Below the pieces are notes generated by a model. It saw only the letters and a list, made by a program, of their open reading frames with translations. It was not told where the DNA came from and ran no database searches. The translations under genes were made by a program, and so were the position numbers. A stretch of DNA of 64,000 bases from Straminergon stramineum (lineage: Eukaryota; Streptophyta; Bryopsida; Hypnales; Calliergonaceae), in NCBI GenBank assembly GCA_963920665.1, contig OY987268.1, positions 5,706,501 through 5,770,500 of the forward strand, given 5' to 3'. Below, piece by piece: positions 47,017 through 58,549 of this stretch. Each line of letters starts with the position of its first letter. The stretch's first letter is position 1.

Positions 47017-48330
47017 TGAAAATCTTGAATTTAAAAAAAAAATTGAAAATGTATAAATATGCTATAAATTTATCAAGTTCAAATACATAGTTTATTCAAT
47101 TATCCCAAATAGATATTTGCATTCTTGTATGCAAGCTCTACATATTTTTAAAATTGATTTAAGATACTATGACTATGACGAGAATAGGTGTCTCTACCTT
47201 TAGTTACTTGAATTATTCTAACTAACTATTGGTAAAGTGCAACAAACTCGTAAACATACTAGTACTCTACAACAATACAACATATATTCTACTAAGACAC
47301 TTCATTCCACAAAAAAGAGACATGCAAACTAAGGCAAGAGGATTGGTTCTAGAAGAGAGTCCATTAGAGAAAATATAGGGCTCTAGAGGGCCGTTTGTTT
47401 TTCAATTCGAGTTGTCTTGTCAGATAGATTTTCAAGTTTCAGTATTGTATTGTACGTCTGATGTGGTGTGTCAAGCTTGTCTTGTGTTGAATTTTATTAT
47501 CACAAGTTGGATTATAAGGTCATCAATGCTAGCTAAGAAAATTTGAAATCTAATTGTAATTATAAGCTTAAACTTGAATGTAATATGTGTAAATCAAATA
47601 GAGACACTAAGAGACTTCAATAAAATGAGACTTCAATATGACAAAAATCATAAATGGATAATAAATTATTTGAAAATCAACTCTAAAGTTGACTTTAGTA
47701 GACATTGCGAGGGACCTATGAGACATCACATGACATCTATTTGACATATTGTCGTTAGTGTTCTTGTAAACAACTAGGCTATCAATGATAGACAAAATAG
47801 GGAAGTATAGGGAAATAAAAATATATATTTAAGAAATACTTTAAAAACATATTAAAATTATAAAATTATAAAGAACTTAGTTTTTCATGTCACCTCAAGT
47901 GGCATGAAAAATAACATTTTCTTTTATACAAAGAACAATTATGACAATACTATAGTTTTGCCTTGTCTTTTCCTTTTGATGGGTTGTCAAAGAGAGACCA
48001 TATAGCATGATAGATAGGGCTCGAGGACCTTCAAACTAGCATTCTAGGCAGCTATTTGAAGGATCATACCAATGATTGGAAAAACCAACGGCTAGTTCAA
48101 AGTTAACTGGTGGATTTGGGAAAAAAAATCAGTTGCAATTTGAAATTAGAAGACGCTAAATCGGGAAGACATTTTTAGAACCGGAAATCAACTGGTGGTC
48201 TAGTGCCACCCAAAATTTGGAGGATATTTGATCGCTTCCTTAGAATATTTTGGGGATTTCAGATGCCTTGCCAAAAAAATTATTGGCTAATACTTGGCTA
48301 ATGAAGGTTTGTTACTACTAGATATCAACC
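47017..48330. other. Intergenic sequence with a dispersed repeat
   Basis: No intact gene. 47440-47775 is the second copy of the repeat at 30380-30720. Remnants of the hAT transposase region may begin near 48180. Confidence 0.4.
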
Positions 48331-48448
48331 TTTGGTTTCAAGTTGTAAGGGAGTACAAAGTGGATGGATTGAACTTTTCGAGATATATGGGCTCTAATTA
48401 GTTGGAGTTCATCTTTGAAATTAAAATACCTTAACCTACTAACTATCT

Positions 48449-48746
48449 AACTCTTATTGAAATTGTTAAGTGTCAATGTGTGAGCACCGCAACATGTGAA
48501 AGGGCATTTTCAGTGTAGAATAACATCAAGCAAAAACTTTGAAATCGTATGACAACATCCAATTTGGACAGTGTCATACAATTGGCCTTGGAAGGACCTG
48601 AAAAAGACTATGACAACATTATAGAAGGGGCTATTGTCTCGTGGAAGAATTCCTCTAAGTTTTGCCATTTATATGCGAATCTTGAGTGGTACCTTACAAG
48701 GGCAACAAAAGAAATATTTGAAGAATGTGAAATTGGTACTTCCTGA
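48449..48746 (+). pseudogene. hAT-family transposase, C-terminal dimerisation region, decayed
   Basis: Read in one frame, the stretch gives VSTATCERAFSV, a stop, NNIKQKL, a second stop, then NRMTTSNLDSVIQLALEGP and a mixed acidic/aromatic tail to about 48746. The STA-CERAFS...IK...NR....NL pattern is the hATC dimerisation motif of hAT transposases. Two in-frame stops and the lack of the upstream catalytic and BED zinc-finger regions show it is a fossil. More distant remnants (WWS-like codons near 48190-48210, a Leu-rich stretch upstream) may belong to the same element. No terminal repeats were found around it. Confidence 0.8.
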
Positions 48747-50379
48747 ACTCTTTTGATTTCATGCAACCTTTTAATAACCATCTTCAACTCCATATTGCAT
48801 GGGTTAGGAGGATCCTTGGCCTTCAAGTGGTGAAGGGCTTTGTTAAGTTTGCTAGGTTCAATTCCTACTAAGGATGCAATATTAATTAGTACTTTCATTT
48901 TCAAATTGTTTTTCTATATTTTATAGAAATTTTGCAATTTAGCTAGTGCCAATTTCAATTTGGAGGAAATTTGCCGGTGTGAAATTGAAATTGCAGGAAA
49001 TAAACCGGTACTTTTTGTGATTCAAAGGATGTAACCGGTGGCCATTGAAAAAAACCCGGTTCATTTTCGTGGAAGGAGGAAATCAACTGGAGGACTTCGA
49101 AAAATTTCCTTAACACTGGATCATACGATTGAGTGAGTGCTTGCGGAACCCCCACATGCTTACATGCTTTTGACGAAAGCATCGGCAGCCGCACAGAAGC
49201 TTTCACGGGAGCTGTTCACCATGCGTCATCCGTGTCAGAGCGCGTCCAACTCATTACCGACTGCTATATTAAACTGCCCGCTCCCGTTGAGCACTTCCAA
49301 GTGGACATCCGGAAAAAACGTGCTGAACTTCCAAATCGCACTTTACCTTCCGGGGATTTCTATCAATGCCCACCGGATTTTTATCTTCGAAGCAGCCGTT
49401 TGAAGAACTGGTCACGCCTTTGATTATCTAGTCAATCAGTCCCACGCGGCTGCTAGCCGGTGTATATTTAATTCCATTGCCGGGAGCTTCCAAAGCATTT
49501 CATCAGTGTGTCTGGCTCACTAGTGATTAAGTTTTCAAGCTCAATATACGTCGCGCCGAGTCGCCGAATCGACCGAGCTCCACTAGACTAAAGGGGTTGA
49601 GTGATGCTGGAGAAGTACGTGCGCGTAGACGACGATTCCAAGCTGCTAGTATAAAGAATTCGTGCTCTTCAGGTCCGGGCTTTCAAAAAAATTCTTCACT
49701 TCTGATCGATTAGATCGAGTTGAGCTAGATCGGTAGTACTGTCTAGCTCATGTACTTGATTGATCTCAAGTTATTCCGTCATCTGTATAAAAATTTCAGT
49801 GTCTGACTTATCTTGAGATCCACAAGTCCACGTACACAAGTTTCTGCTGGTCTATAAGATCGTGTAATCGGAGTGTTGATCTACCGGTATAAATGGAGCT
49901 TCCTAATTAATTTCTTCTGTATGTCGAGCTGGAGCTTTTGTCCAGCCAGCCAGCTCTTGCACTTGATCTCACGTCTGTCTTTTGTACGAAGAGCGTGACG
50001 TACGAGTCATAATCTCCAGGAGTTCCGGCCACAATTATGATTTTCTTTGTTGTCAGCTAGAAACCGTAACACTGACTTTCTAGTACGTACTCCAACTGCT
50101 GCTTTGTAAAATTCGTGCATGAACACCAGGACGTCAGTTTACTGGTTCTTAAAATTCGTCCAGACAGAGTGTTTATCAATTGGTCTGAGCCCTCTTCTCT
50201 TCTATCAAACGACTGTTAATTGAAATGGAGAGTACTAGCTAGCTTCTGTACGAAATTGATCTTCGTCTCTCCGCCAATTGTGCAACTATTGCAGAGACCA
50301 ACTCTCAGATGCTAGCTCCGTCCTGGTGCTTAATAACAATTCTGTCTTTGACAGAGACCGCAGTACAGAGACGGTTGCA
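48747..50379. other. Upstream region of the second GDU-like gene
   Basis: From about 49100 the composition becomes more balanced. The 96-codon open frame at 49133-49423 has no recognised similarity. A TATAAAT at 49888-49894 and TATAAAA near 49784 are candidate TATA boxes, and a long 5' leader would follow. None of these sites is proven. Confidence 0.35.
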
Positions 50380-50850
50380 ATGGCGAATTCGCCTAGATCG
50401 TTGTGTAGGAAGTGCTCGGGCTTTGTTTCGAGAATTGGATCGTTGATACCAGAGCCACCACCGTCGATGGCAGGCCGCGGCAGCAGGAACCCGATTCCAG
50501 AGACCTCGTCGAAACAACACAGCTTCGCGAGCGCAGTGGTGATCGCGGTATCGTTGGCGGTTTTGATCGGGATGGTGATGGTGATTACGGTCCTCATACA
50601 ACGAAAGAGGAATCGTGAGCAAAGGTTGAATGGTAGTGCAGCTGGAGCAGTAGAGGAAGCAGGAGAGGCCAAGGGTGGGGATGGAGATGCGGCGCAGGGC
50701 GAGAATGGGAAATGGAGTGCTAACGCAGTGGAGCTCGTGGTGATGGCAGGCGAGACGTCGCCCACGTTTGTAGCGCACCCGGTGCCTGCGTTCTCAGATT
50801 CAGTGGTCGTCCAGTGCCCTCCTTTCACTCTTCCCAGAGATCCCCAGTGA
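50380..50850 (+). CDS. GLUTAMINE DUMPER (GDU)-like membrane protein, intronless
   Basis: Small single-pass membrane protein of the plant GDU type, a family linked to amino-acid export and leaf nitrogen status. From ATG at 50380 it has 156 residues. An in-frame ATG at 50278 would add 34 residues; 50380 is preferred because it sits in a good context (GCAATGGCG) and gives a usual family length. A hydrophobic span (about residues 50-71, VVIAVSLAVLIGMVMVITVLI) is followed by basic residues QRKRNREQR, an Ala/Gly/Glu-rich linker, then VELVVMAGETSPTFVAHP, the VIMAG-type motif. The last residues lie inside a sequence that is tandemly duplicated downstream. Its motif is nearly identical to that of the two-exon gene at 24037-26097, so the two are paralogues. 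Which GDU member it matches best cannot be said. Confidence 0.78.
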   Translation: MANSPRSLCRKCSGFVSRIGSLIPEPPPSMAGRGSRNPIPETSSKQHSFASAVVIAVSLAVLIGMVMVITVLIQRKRNREQRLNGSAAGAVEEAGEAKGGDGDAAQGENGKWSANAVELVVMAGETSPTFVAHPVPAFSDSVVVQCPPFTLPRDPQ

Positions 50851-51235
50851 ATCGGAACCAAGGATTCATGCGTGAGGACCTAGCTAGCTTTGGTTTGTGT
50901 TTTTCAACACAAACATGAACTCAGGAGAAATCCGAAATGGAAATTGGACCAATGTATATCCTAGCCTGTTATATCCAAATTCCATGCCTAGTGTATCCTC
51001 TTTTATCATCACTGGACATTGAAACCGTGGTCGTCCGGTGTCCTCTTTGCACGTACTCTTCCCAAAGATCCCCAGTGGGTCGGAACCAAACATTCATGGT
51101 TGAGGACCTAGAATTAGTTGTGTTTTTCAACTCACCCATGAGCAATTGAGCTACACAGGAGATTTCATAATGGACATTGGACAAATGTTCTTTCGTGTCC
51201 AAATTCCATTCCTAGTGTATCATAACTGAACATGG
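50802..51235 (+). repeat. Tandem duplication of the GDU-like gene's 3' end, 2 x about 224 bp
   Basis: Unit 1 starts at GTGGTCGTCCAGTG (about 50803), unit 2 at GTGGTCGTCCGGTG (51027). Both share CTCTTCCCA-AGATCCCCAGTG, CGGAACCAA, ATTCATG, GAGGACCTAG, GTGTTTTTCAAC, CAAATTCCAT and CCTAGTGTATC. The duplicated piece covers the last ~15 codons and the 3' UTR. Confidence 0.85.
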
Positions 51236-52725
51236 ACGACGGAATTTTTCAAAAATTCCACAGATGGCCATTTGGATTTCTCTTGAGGAGAGCGTACAGC
51301 AGTGGAGTTCACTTGAGATTTTCTGAGGCTCACCAGTATGTCGATCGTCACTGCTGTCTCTTTATCGATCTTCACAGTTGTTCACTGGGAATTCTGTGGG
51401 ATTCTGAAGTCCAGGTTACAAGAGGCTGTCATGGCTTCTGGTTTTGCTAGCTCGTTGGCCAGGGCTTAAATCGATTTCAGCCTAAGTAGTCTGATATCTT
51501 CAACTATATCACAAGAAATTTCGTCCTCTAGCTACCCAAGCGATTTAATTTAGCACCTCGACACTTTTAGACCAGGATTTAGACTGGACGATCCTTCCCA
51601 TGCCGGTGGCAATTCTTGAGGTGAATTCAGTATGTGCTTTCAACACGGCCACTGTACGACGAATTGAAACTTAGTTTGCTTCTGAGGGTGAGATTTCCAT
51701 AGGCAACCCATTCATCACCTCCATTTCTAAAATCTCTCTCGACCACAAAAACTTGAAGCTGCATTCATGGATAGAGGTGCAAGACTTCATAGTTTAGATG
51801 GATGTACAGATTTTTTGGAAGCCTGGACTCAGTCAGTTTTTGGATATTCTTAATGTAGTTGTAATTTCGAGGAGTATATTAAGTAGTTTTGAAGAAGGCT
51901 CCGTTGTTTATACATCGACACCAACTCCCAAATCAATGTTTCATTGCAGGCCTGCCCTCTGTCTCTCTGTATCTCAGCCTGGCTAGCCTCTGAGTTTGAA
52001 ACATCTATGTACAGTACATTCAATTTCAGATGAAACGAATCTGGTAGGCGTACATTTTGGCGACTATTTTGCGACTTCAATTCCAGTTTGACACCTAAAT
52101 CAATCACTAACGATTTGTACTTTCAAGTCTTTGATGGGTTGCCCAACCGGAACCTAATAGCTCAAAAATCTAGGATGAATTTAGTTTTCTGGCTGTAAGG
52201 AATTCAGATCGATGAGTGTCGTCTCTCAAGGGTCTCCAATTCCTAGTTTGGTCGGCCTTCTCCTAAACCTCAGAACTCTCAAATATTGAACTGGCTGTCT
52301 GGCATAGACACGGGATCTCAGACGAATGTCCCAACTTTCTTCAGTTCCTAATTGAGAGCGACGTTCTCAATTTATCTTGTAAATTAAAATTTTTGCATTG
52401 TTCTGCCAGCTCGCCTCGTTCCACAGTACGTACTCCGAGTATTTTTTTTTATCACACCCGTCTTGAGCATATCCACTGAGTCTTCAAGGCTTCTACTTTT
52501 CATGAGCCACCGCAAGCCCCAGTACTTGCCTTGAATAACAGTTGAAGGCTAGCTGGCGGGTCTTCATTGATTTTAAGAGGACTGACAATGATCTCCCCAA
52601 GTTCATGAGCATGCAGATGAGCTGGCGACTCATTATTTCATTTCTTTGAATTAATACAACTGGGAAACGGATAATTAGGAGGTGAGTGACGCGTTTGGAG
52701 ATTTTTTCTTCAAGTTTGGGGACAG
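51236..52725. other. Intergenic sequence, no gene recognised
   Basis: Balanced base composition but no open frame with recognised similarity. Confidence 0.4.
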
Positions 52726-52726
52726 G

Positions 52727-52860
52727 CTGCTGCTCAAGAGACAGGAGTGCGACACCACCCCCTGAAATGTCGGTGCACCGCTCGTGCCTATGTGATCATA
52801 GGATCAGAGAGGATATCCCAGCGGTGTACATTTCGGAGGGTGGGGTCTCCTGAGCAGCAC
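52727..52860. repeat. Imperfect hairpin, about 134 bp
   Basis: CTGCTGCTCAAGAGAC, CCACCCCCTGAAATGT and GCACCGC on the left pair in order with GCGGTGTACATTTCGGAGGG, TGGGGTCTCCTGAGCAGC on the right. A 12-base bulge lies in the left arm and the loop is about 40 bases. It could be an old MITE or a hairpin RNA precursor. Confidence 0.6.
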
Positions 52861-52864
52861 GCGA

Positions 52865-55800
52865 CCCGTCTAATAACTCTGTCATGGGTTGTGAAACCCC
52901 AAGTTTTGTGGTTACTTTAATTTTATTGGTACGTTAGAACACAAAATTCACCCGTGGACGGGTGCCACTCATGATTTTAGGGTTAGCTATTAGGTGTTTC
53001 AGTCCAAGCATGATACCCATTGAAAGATTGAGCTGCAATGGCATAGGGTTGCTGGATACTCTCAACTAATAGAACTGAAGAACTTCAAGGTTATAACACA
53101 TAATCCTCCTCACTATCAATGACATGAACCCTTTGATCAATCAAAAAGTATAAATTCAAACAATTTCACCTTATGTGATTCTGTATGGGAAATTTCCTTG
53201 TAATGGCATATGAAATCCACAATTTTTCCATTCCATTCTTTACTTAGCCCTAAAGTCTAGGACTAGTATAGGTTTCAGACCGCACAGTCTAAACTGTTAC
53301 TGTAAAGCATGAAGTTGTTCGAATACCGCCATTTTAACGAAATATCGGTTCTGTTCAATGATCTTCTCGAGCATCAATCCCGGCTTTCTTCTCTGACTAG
53401 TCTGCCTTTGCAATTAAGCACGTGCAAATTTCAATGACGGTACATGATGCGTCTCCCAACGATTGTAACATAAAATATATCCAGTGTATAATAATATGGT
53501 ATCCAACAGGGGCACCCGCCCCACCCATGCAGTCCTTGCTTGAGAAAATATCACTTGCATGTTTGATTGCTCATGCATTAGCAGCAGGAATTTAGCAATA
53601 TTTGGCTACACTTTACTTCAGGGCTCATTCTAAGATGGATGTGGTACAATTGTTAACTCAACGTACTGCCGATGCACTGAAGGCGATGTCGTCACAGTTG
53701 CTAGAAAACATGCCATGCTGAAATATATTTACTAAAGACGCCCTGCCCGAGTTTTCACCATCTTCTGTGCTTAGAATTGCCATCCTATTTGTGCCATCAA
53801 TTTAATTGAGCCTCTCCCTCTCTAAATGCCCCAATTTCGTGGATTAATTTACACCTCTCTAATGTAACTACTGTAGAGATGAATTACCAAAACAGTTAAT
53901 TTCGTCATATGGGAAGAAATTCTTGCCATTTGCACTTTCCCACAACAGATGGACTGAGGGACCTCTCAAAACCTAAATCGAGAGCAGTCCTAACTTCGTT
54001 TTGACAGCATTACGAATCAGTTGTTGAATGCCACAACTTTGGGGCTCTGACTCACACGAATTGGAATAGAACTGAAAGTAGCAAATTAAGTTATAGCTTC
54101 TTCTACATTACCATATAATTATGGAGTACATTTTATAGCACTACAGTAGTACTGCTCACACACGTGGGGCTGTGACAGTTCATTGGTTCCATGGATTACA
54201 GAACGTGGTTGTACAAAAAATAGTGAAATTAGGTTGCTTTATCAATTAGGTTGCCTTACTTTTATTCATTATTCAATAAAATCTCACTGACCATTTTCTC
54301 CATATACAGTATATGGTTTTTAAACCTAAACTTTTTATTCTTTAGGATATAATTTTTTCTAAAACCTAAAATCTTGAAAAATTCATGTGTTACTCCAAAT
54401 CTATTAGTGATTCAAAATACTATTTATGGTTTGGTTTGTTTGAATTCTAAAAACCTGTATTTGCTACCTCCACTTTGCACAATATGAATAAGTGTTTCTT
54501 GCAAAATCTCCACAATGGCATCATGGATTGCATGAAATTAAAGTCCTACTTTGCAAATAGACGTAGTTTAGGTTTCAATAGTATATTCTATCTTGTCTAC
54601 CAAGGTTGAAAAGATTTTTACCTAGTGAATCTTGATTTTCTATCAAAAAAAAGACCTAGTATCAAATGTTATGTAGATTAGTATAATTTAAAATGTGCAA
54701 ATGTTGGTGAGACCCTAGACAAACTCACAAACCCCTATAAAACGAGTTGAAATCATGTTAGGGAGGAAGGACATGTTAAAGCAACATGAGTCTAACTAAG
54801 AAAATTTATATGGTAATTACATTGAATTTTCCTATTAGTGCATGTGACACTAATTTTACTTAACTTTCTAAAGTCCTAAGGCCTTTTCTTTACCAAAAAA
54901 CACTCAAAATTACCATTTCTATTGCAAAGAGTAATCATTTAAAAAAATTGTCTATTTTGCATATCTAACCATAGGATCTTGCACTAAACTAGTATAGGAA
55001 TGTTGGATGAAATTTTGAAAACTTTCACCATGTAAATTACAAGATATTTGCATTTAAAGTGAAGAATAGAGTGAAAAAAATATGAATTTTTGCACCTTCC
55101 TTGACTATATTTTTTGAATTTGAATCTTCTTAACATAACCCTTGAATGGTGAGATTCTTCTAGCAAACAAACTAAACCATATAGAACTTCTTTTTTTGAA
55201 TATTATGAAAATCAATTTCAAAAAAAATTTAATACATTATTTTCTCAAGAAGATAATATAATTCCTTGCAAAACAAGGAGCTCCCTAATTTTCACATCAC
55301 TAATCTAAATTGAATGAATCCAATTTTTTTATTTAGACCAAAATATTATCTACAAGGAAAAAAATTAACTTTTATAACAAGTTTCCATGGGATTTTTTGC
55401 TATTTGAAATCAACAATTTTGAGCTTATTGTGGCATGCACTAATTGAAATAAAAATTATATTTTTAGAAAGGTGATATATTTCTTTGCCATTGAAAAACT
55501 CAAAAAAACAAGCCAAAAATTCAAATCATAGAAGCTTGCCCAACCTTAAATTTGTTCTCTTAAAGAGACAATGAGACTATAGGAGTTAAATCATACTACT
55601 TGCAAACTAATGAAATTAGAGTGATTTGAAATATTTATGTGTTGCAACAATTTCCTCAAAAGTATAATTTTGTGGTGACACTTACTTTTCACCATCATTC
55701 TTAGAATAAATTGGTGTAATGAAAATATATATTACATTAGACTAATTAATCCTCCTAATGATTGTACAAAATTAAAGTCTCTTGCCAAATTAGTCCTATT

Positions 55801-56153
55801 TCAAAAATCACATTAAAAATGAATTAATAAATTAATAAAATTTAATAAAATTTAAATATAAATATATACAAGTCAGTAAAATATAATAATATTGCAACTA
55901 ATTTAAAACAATGAGACTTCAGTAAATTATTGTCATTTCACTAATAGAATAAATCAATGTATTTTATTGAGATCCTTCCAAAACAATTAGAGGGAGTCAT
56001 AGTAGCTTTAGTAAGTATTTTGAGGTTAAGTAAGTTAAAAGAAGCCTTCATCATTCCCCCGGATGAGTGCAAGATTCTTCAACAAATTTGGTAAAAGATT
56101 TTCGGTTATCCACTCATCTCTTTCTACATGCATTTAGATGAAGAATGAACAAA
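52865..56153. other. Intergenic sequence, AT-rich from about 54.2 kb
   Basis: No gene recognised. 54870-55150 is a partial relative of the TTAA-bounded family (ATAGGATCTTGCACTAAACT, ACTTTCACCATGTAAATT). Confidence 0.4.
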
Positions 56154-56158
56154 CAATA

Positions 56159-57230
56159 GGGTTGTTGCAAAAAACACTGTCCGTTTTGCATAGCATTTTG
56201 GAAACTGGTTTCTATCAACTGCTAGAACTTTTGAATTATGAGATCAATGCTAGAAATAAAAAATCTATTTCTAGTTGACTTGATTTTCATTATATTTCTT
56301 ATTTTTTAGAATTAAAAAAAATCATTTTATATTTAAATGTCCATTATATTAATATGTCACACTTTCAAGTTTAGGGTTTTTTTATACTAATTACCAATTT
56401 AAATTAATGATTATTGGTTGAAATTTTTGTGGTATATTCCTATAGTAGGTAGACATGTCCCTACAAAAGGGCATCTAAAAAAACATTATTTTATATCCTC
56501 CACGTTTGTGCAAAGAGGCCTCTCTTGCGAGCGCACTTGTAAACATTAGAAATGGTTTTGACCTTATTTATTTAATCCAATCTCATTGCCATAAAGTCTT
56601 TTCCAATATACAATTTTTATTTATTTTTAATTGATTTTCCTATTTTCTACAAATTAAAATCTCCAACTATGTATTTTCTTCACCAAAATTCTATGTCCAA
56701 AAAGTTGTCCCAGAAAATAATAGTTGGACATTTTAATTTGTAGAAAATAGGAAAATCAATTTAAGAAAAAAAAAATTGTATATTGGAAAAGACTTTATGG
56801 CAATGAGATTGGATTAAATAAATAAGGTCAAAACCATTTCTAATGTTTACAAGTGCGCTCGCAAGAGAGGCCTCTTTGCACAAATGTGGAGGACATAAAA
56901 TAATGTTTTTTTAGATGCCCTTTCGTAGGGACATGTCTACCTACTATAGGAATATACCACAAAAATTTCAACCAATAATCATTAATTTAAATTGGTAATT
57001 AGTATAAAAAAACCCTAAACTTGAAAGTGAGACATATTAATATAATGGACATTTAAATATAAAATGATTTTTTTTTAATTCTAAAAAATAAGAAATATAA
57101 TGAAAATCAAGTCAACTAGAAATAGATTTTTTATTTCTGGCATCAGGTTTAAAATTCAAAAGTTATAGTAGATGACAAGAGAGTCACACTGATTCTAATG
57201 AAAAAACAGTTAGTGTTTCTTGCAATGACC
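56159..57230. mobile_element. Large foldback transposon, 1072 bp, with CAATA target duplication
   Basis: Two arms of about 510 bp are nearly perfect inverted copies around a loop of about 50 bp (near 56672-56722). Ends: GGGTTGTTGCAAAAAACAC on the left, inverted GTGTTTCTTGCAATGACC on the right. CAATA flanks both sides (56154-56158, 57231-57235). End sequence and 5-bp duplication place it with the family-A elements. No protein is encoded. Confidence 0.9.
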
Positions 57231-57235
57231 CAATA

Positions 57236-58105
57236 CTCTTCACACCACCTCTATCCTACCTCTATCTTCATTGCACTCTCCTTTCTAGCAAGTCTAATGA
57301 CCCAATTCTCAACCTATTCCTCCTCCTCAAAATTAAATTAGTTTATGTAGAGTCTCCCTTCTTGTTGTGTCTCAGTGTCACTTAGACTAGCTCTTCGAGT
57401 TTGATGTGGATTCCTAAACAAACAACGCCCTTCATATACACCAACTATGTAGAGTGGATGGAGTCATTTCTCTTTCTTGAGGAATGAAGGCTCCCACTAA
57501 CATGATTGCCTTTATTAAGGTAAACCAATCTATGATAGGCAAACTACCCAATGCAAGCATCTAGGAAATGACCCATTACAATCTTACATCAACCACCAAC
57601 ATAGTTTGTCCAATAAATGAGATTTGAGCTAATTAGGTTGAGTTAGTGGCCATAGTCAATGGTGAAAGAGTTATTAGTGACTACAAAAGAAACTTCCACT
57701 TTTTTAGTATAAATTCATCACAAGGTGTAACTTTTTATATTCCTTCATGTCATAGCCATGTTACAAAATTTTGTGACTACTTTAGGTGGTAAGATGACCA
57801 TTATGGATACACTTTTCGGTGGTTTTGGGGTAGTCTAGAGACTCTTATGGGCCAATTGGGTAGCTCACTTTAAAAATTCGTAACAAATTCATACTTTGTC
57901 AAAAAAATAAAATTTCAATTTCTCTCTCCATTTCTCACATTTGTCTTTACATGGGAAAAAATTGAATTTTTTTCCAATAATGTCAACAAGGCAAACCAAT
58001 CATTCATAGACTGGTTTGCCTTGTCATAGACTAGTTTACCTTATTTCCCCCCCCTCCCCCCCGGACCCCAAAACTTTGCCCTACTGTAGTACCATTGGAA
58101 AAAAG
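57236..58105. other. Intergenic sequence with a C-rich tract
   Basis: No gene recognised. A C-rich run lies near 58047-58064. Confidence 0.4.
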
Positions 58106-58332
58106 CCCCCCCATTGCATCAATACTGTTGCGATGGTTGAATAGTCCAATATGGAAATTGGACTATTGCAATACTGCAAATAATATTGCAACAATACATT
58201 TCAATACATTTTCAGTAGATTTGCTGAAAATGTACTACTGCAATACTATTGCAATTCTGTTGTATTATTACAACAGTCCAATTTCAATATTGGACTGTTC
58301 AACCATTGCAACAGTATTGATGCAATGGGGGG
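58106..58332. mobile_element. Foldback MITE upstream of the cupin gene, 227 bp
   Basis: Left end CCCCCCATTGCATCAATACT, right end inverted AGTATTGATGCAATGGGGGG. The pairing continues through GGTTGAATAGTCCAATAT and its inverted ATATTGGACTGTTCAACC, then through inner sequence around a short hairpin. It ends about 220 bp before the cupin start codon. No clear target duplication. Confidence 0.85.
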
Positions 58333-58549
58333 TTAGTTTCCTGATGACGCTGTGTCCATCATATCATCCATCATCCGACAGTAATCACATTCATCCAACT
58401 CCCAAGCATTCAGCCTTTATCCAAACCTTGGGCTCCTCGACGCCTGCGTCCCCGACGAGCTCCGCTTCGCTGCGGTCGAGGAAATGCTGCTCACACGGAT
58501 CAAATTTTCTTGATAAAATTTCCTACAATTGTTGTCCAAAGAGTTCCCG

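Noticed and set aside
48856..48868. GGTTCAATTCC, a B-box-like sequence
   Set aside because: No A-box or tRNA-like fold upstream at the right distance.
49133..49423. 96-codon open frame upstream of the second GDU-like gene
   Set aside because: No recognisable domain or splice context, and an overlapping frame of similar length is equally open. Probably promoter or leader DNA.
50286..50861. Long minus-strand open frames of up to 191 codons at the second GDU-like locus
   Set aside because: They are antisense shadows. The plus frame has the membrane span, basic stop-transfer residues and the VIMAG-type motif, while the minus frames have none.
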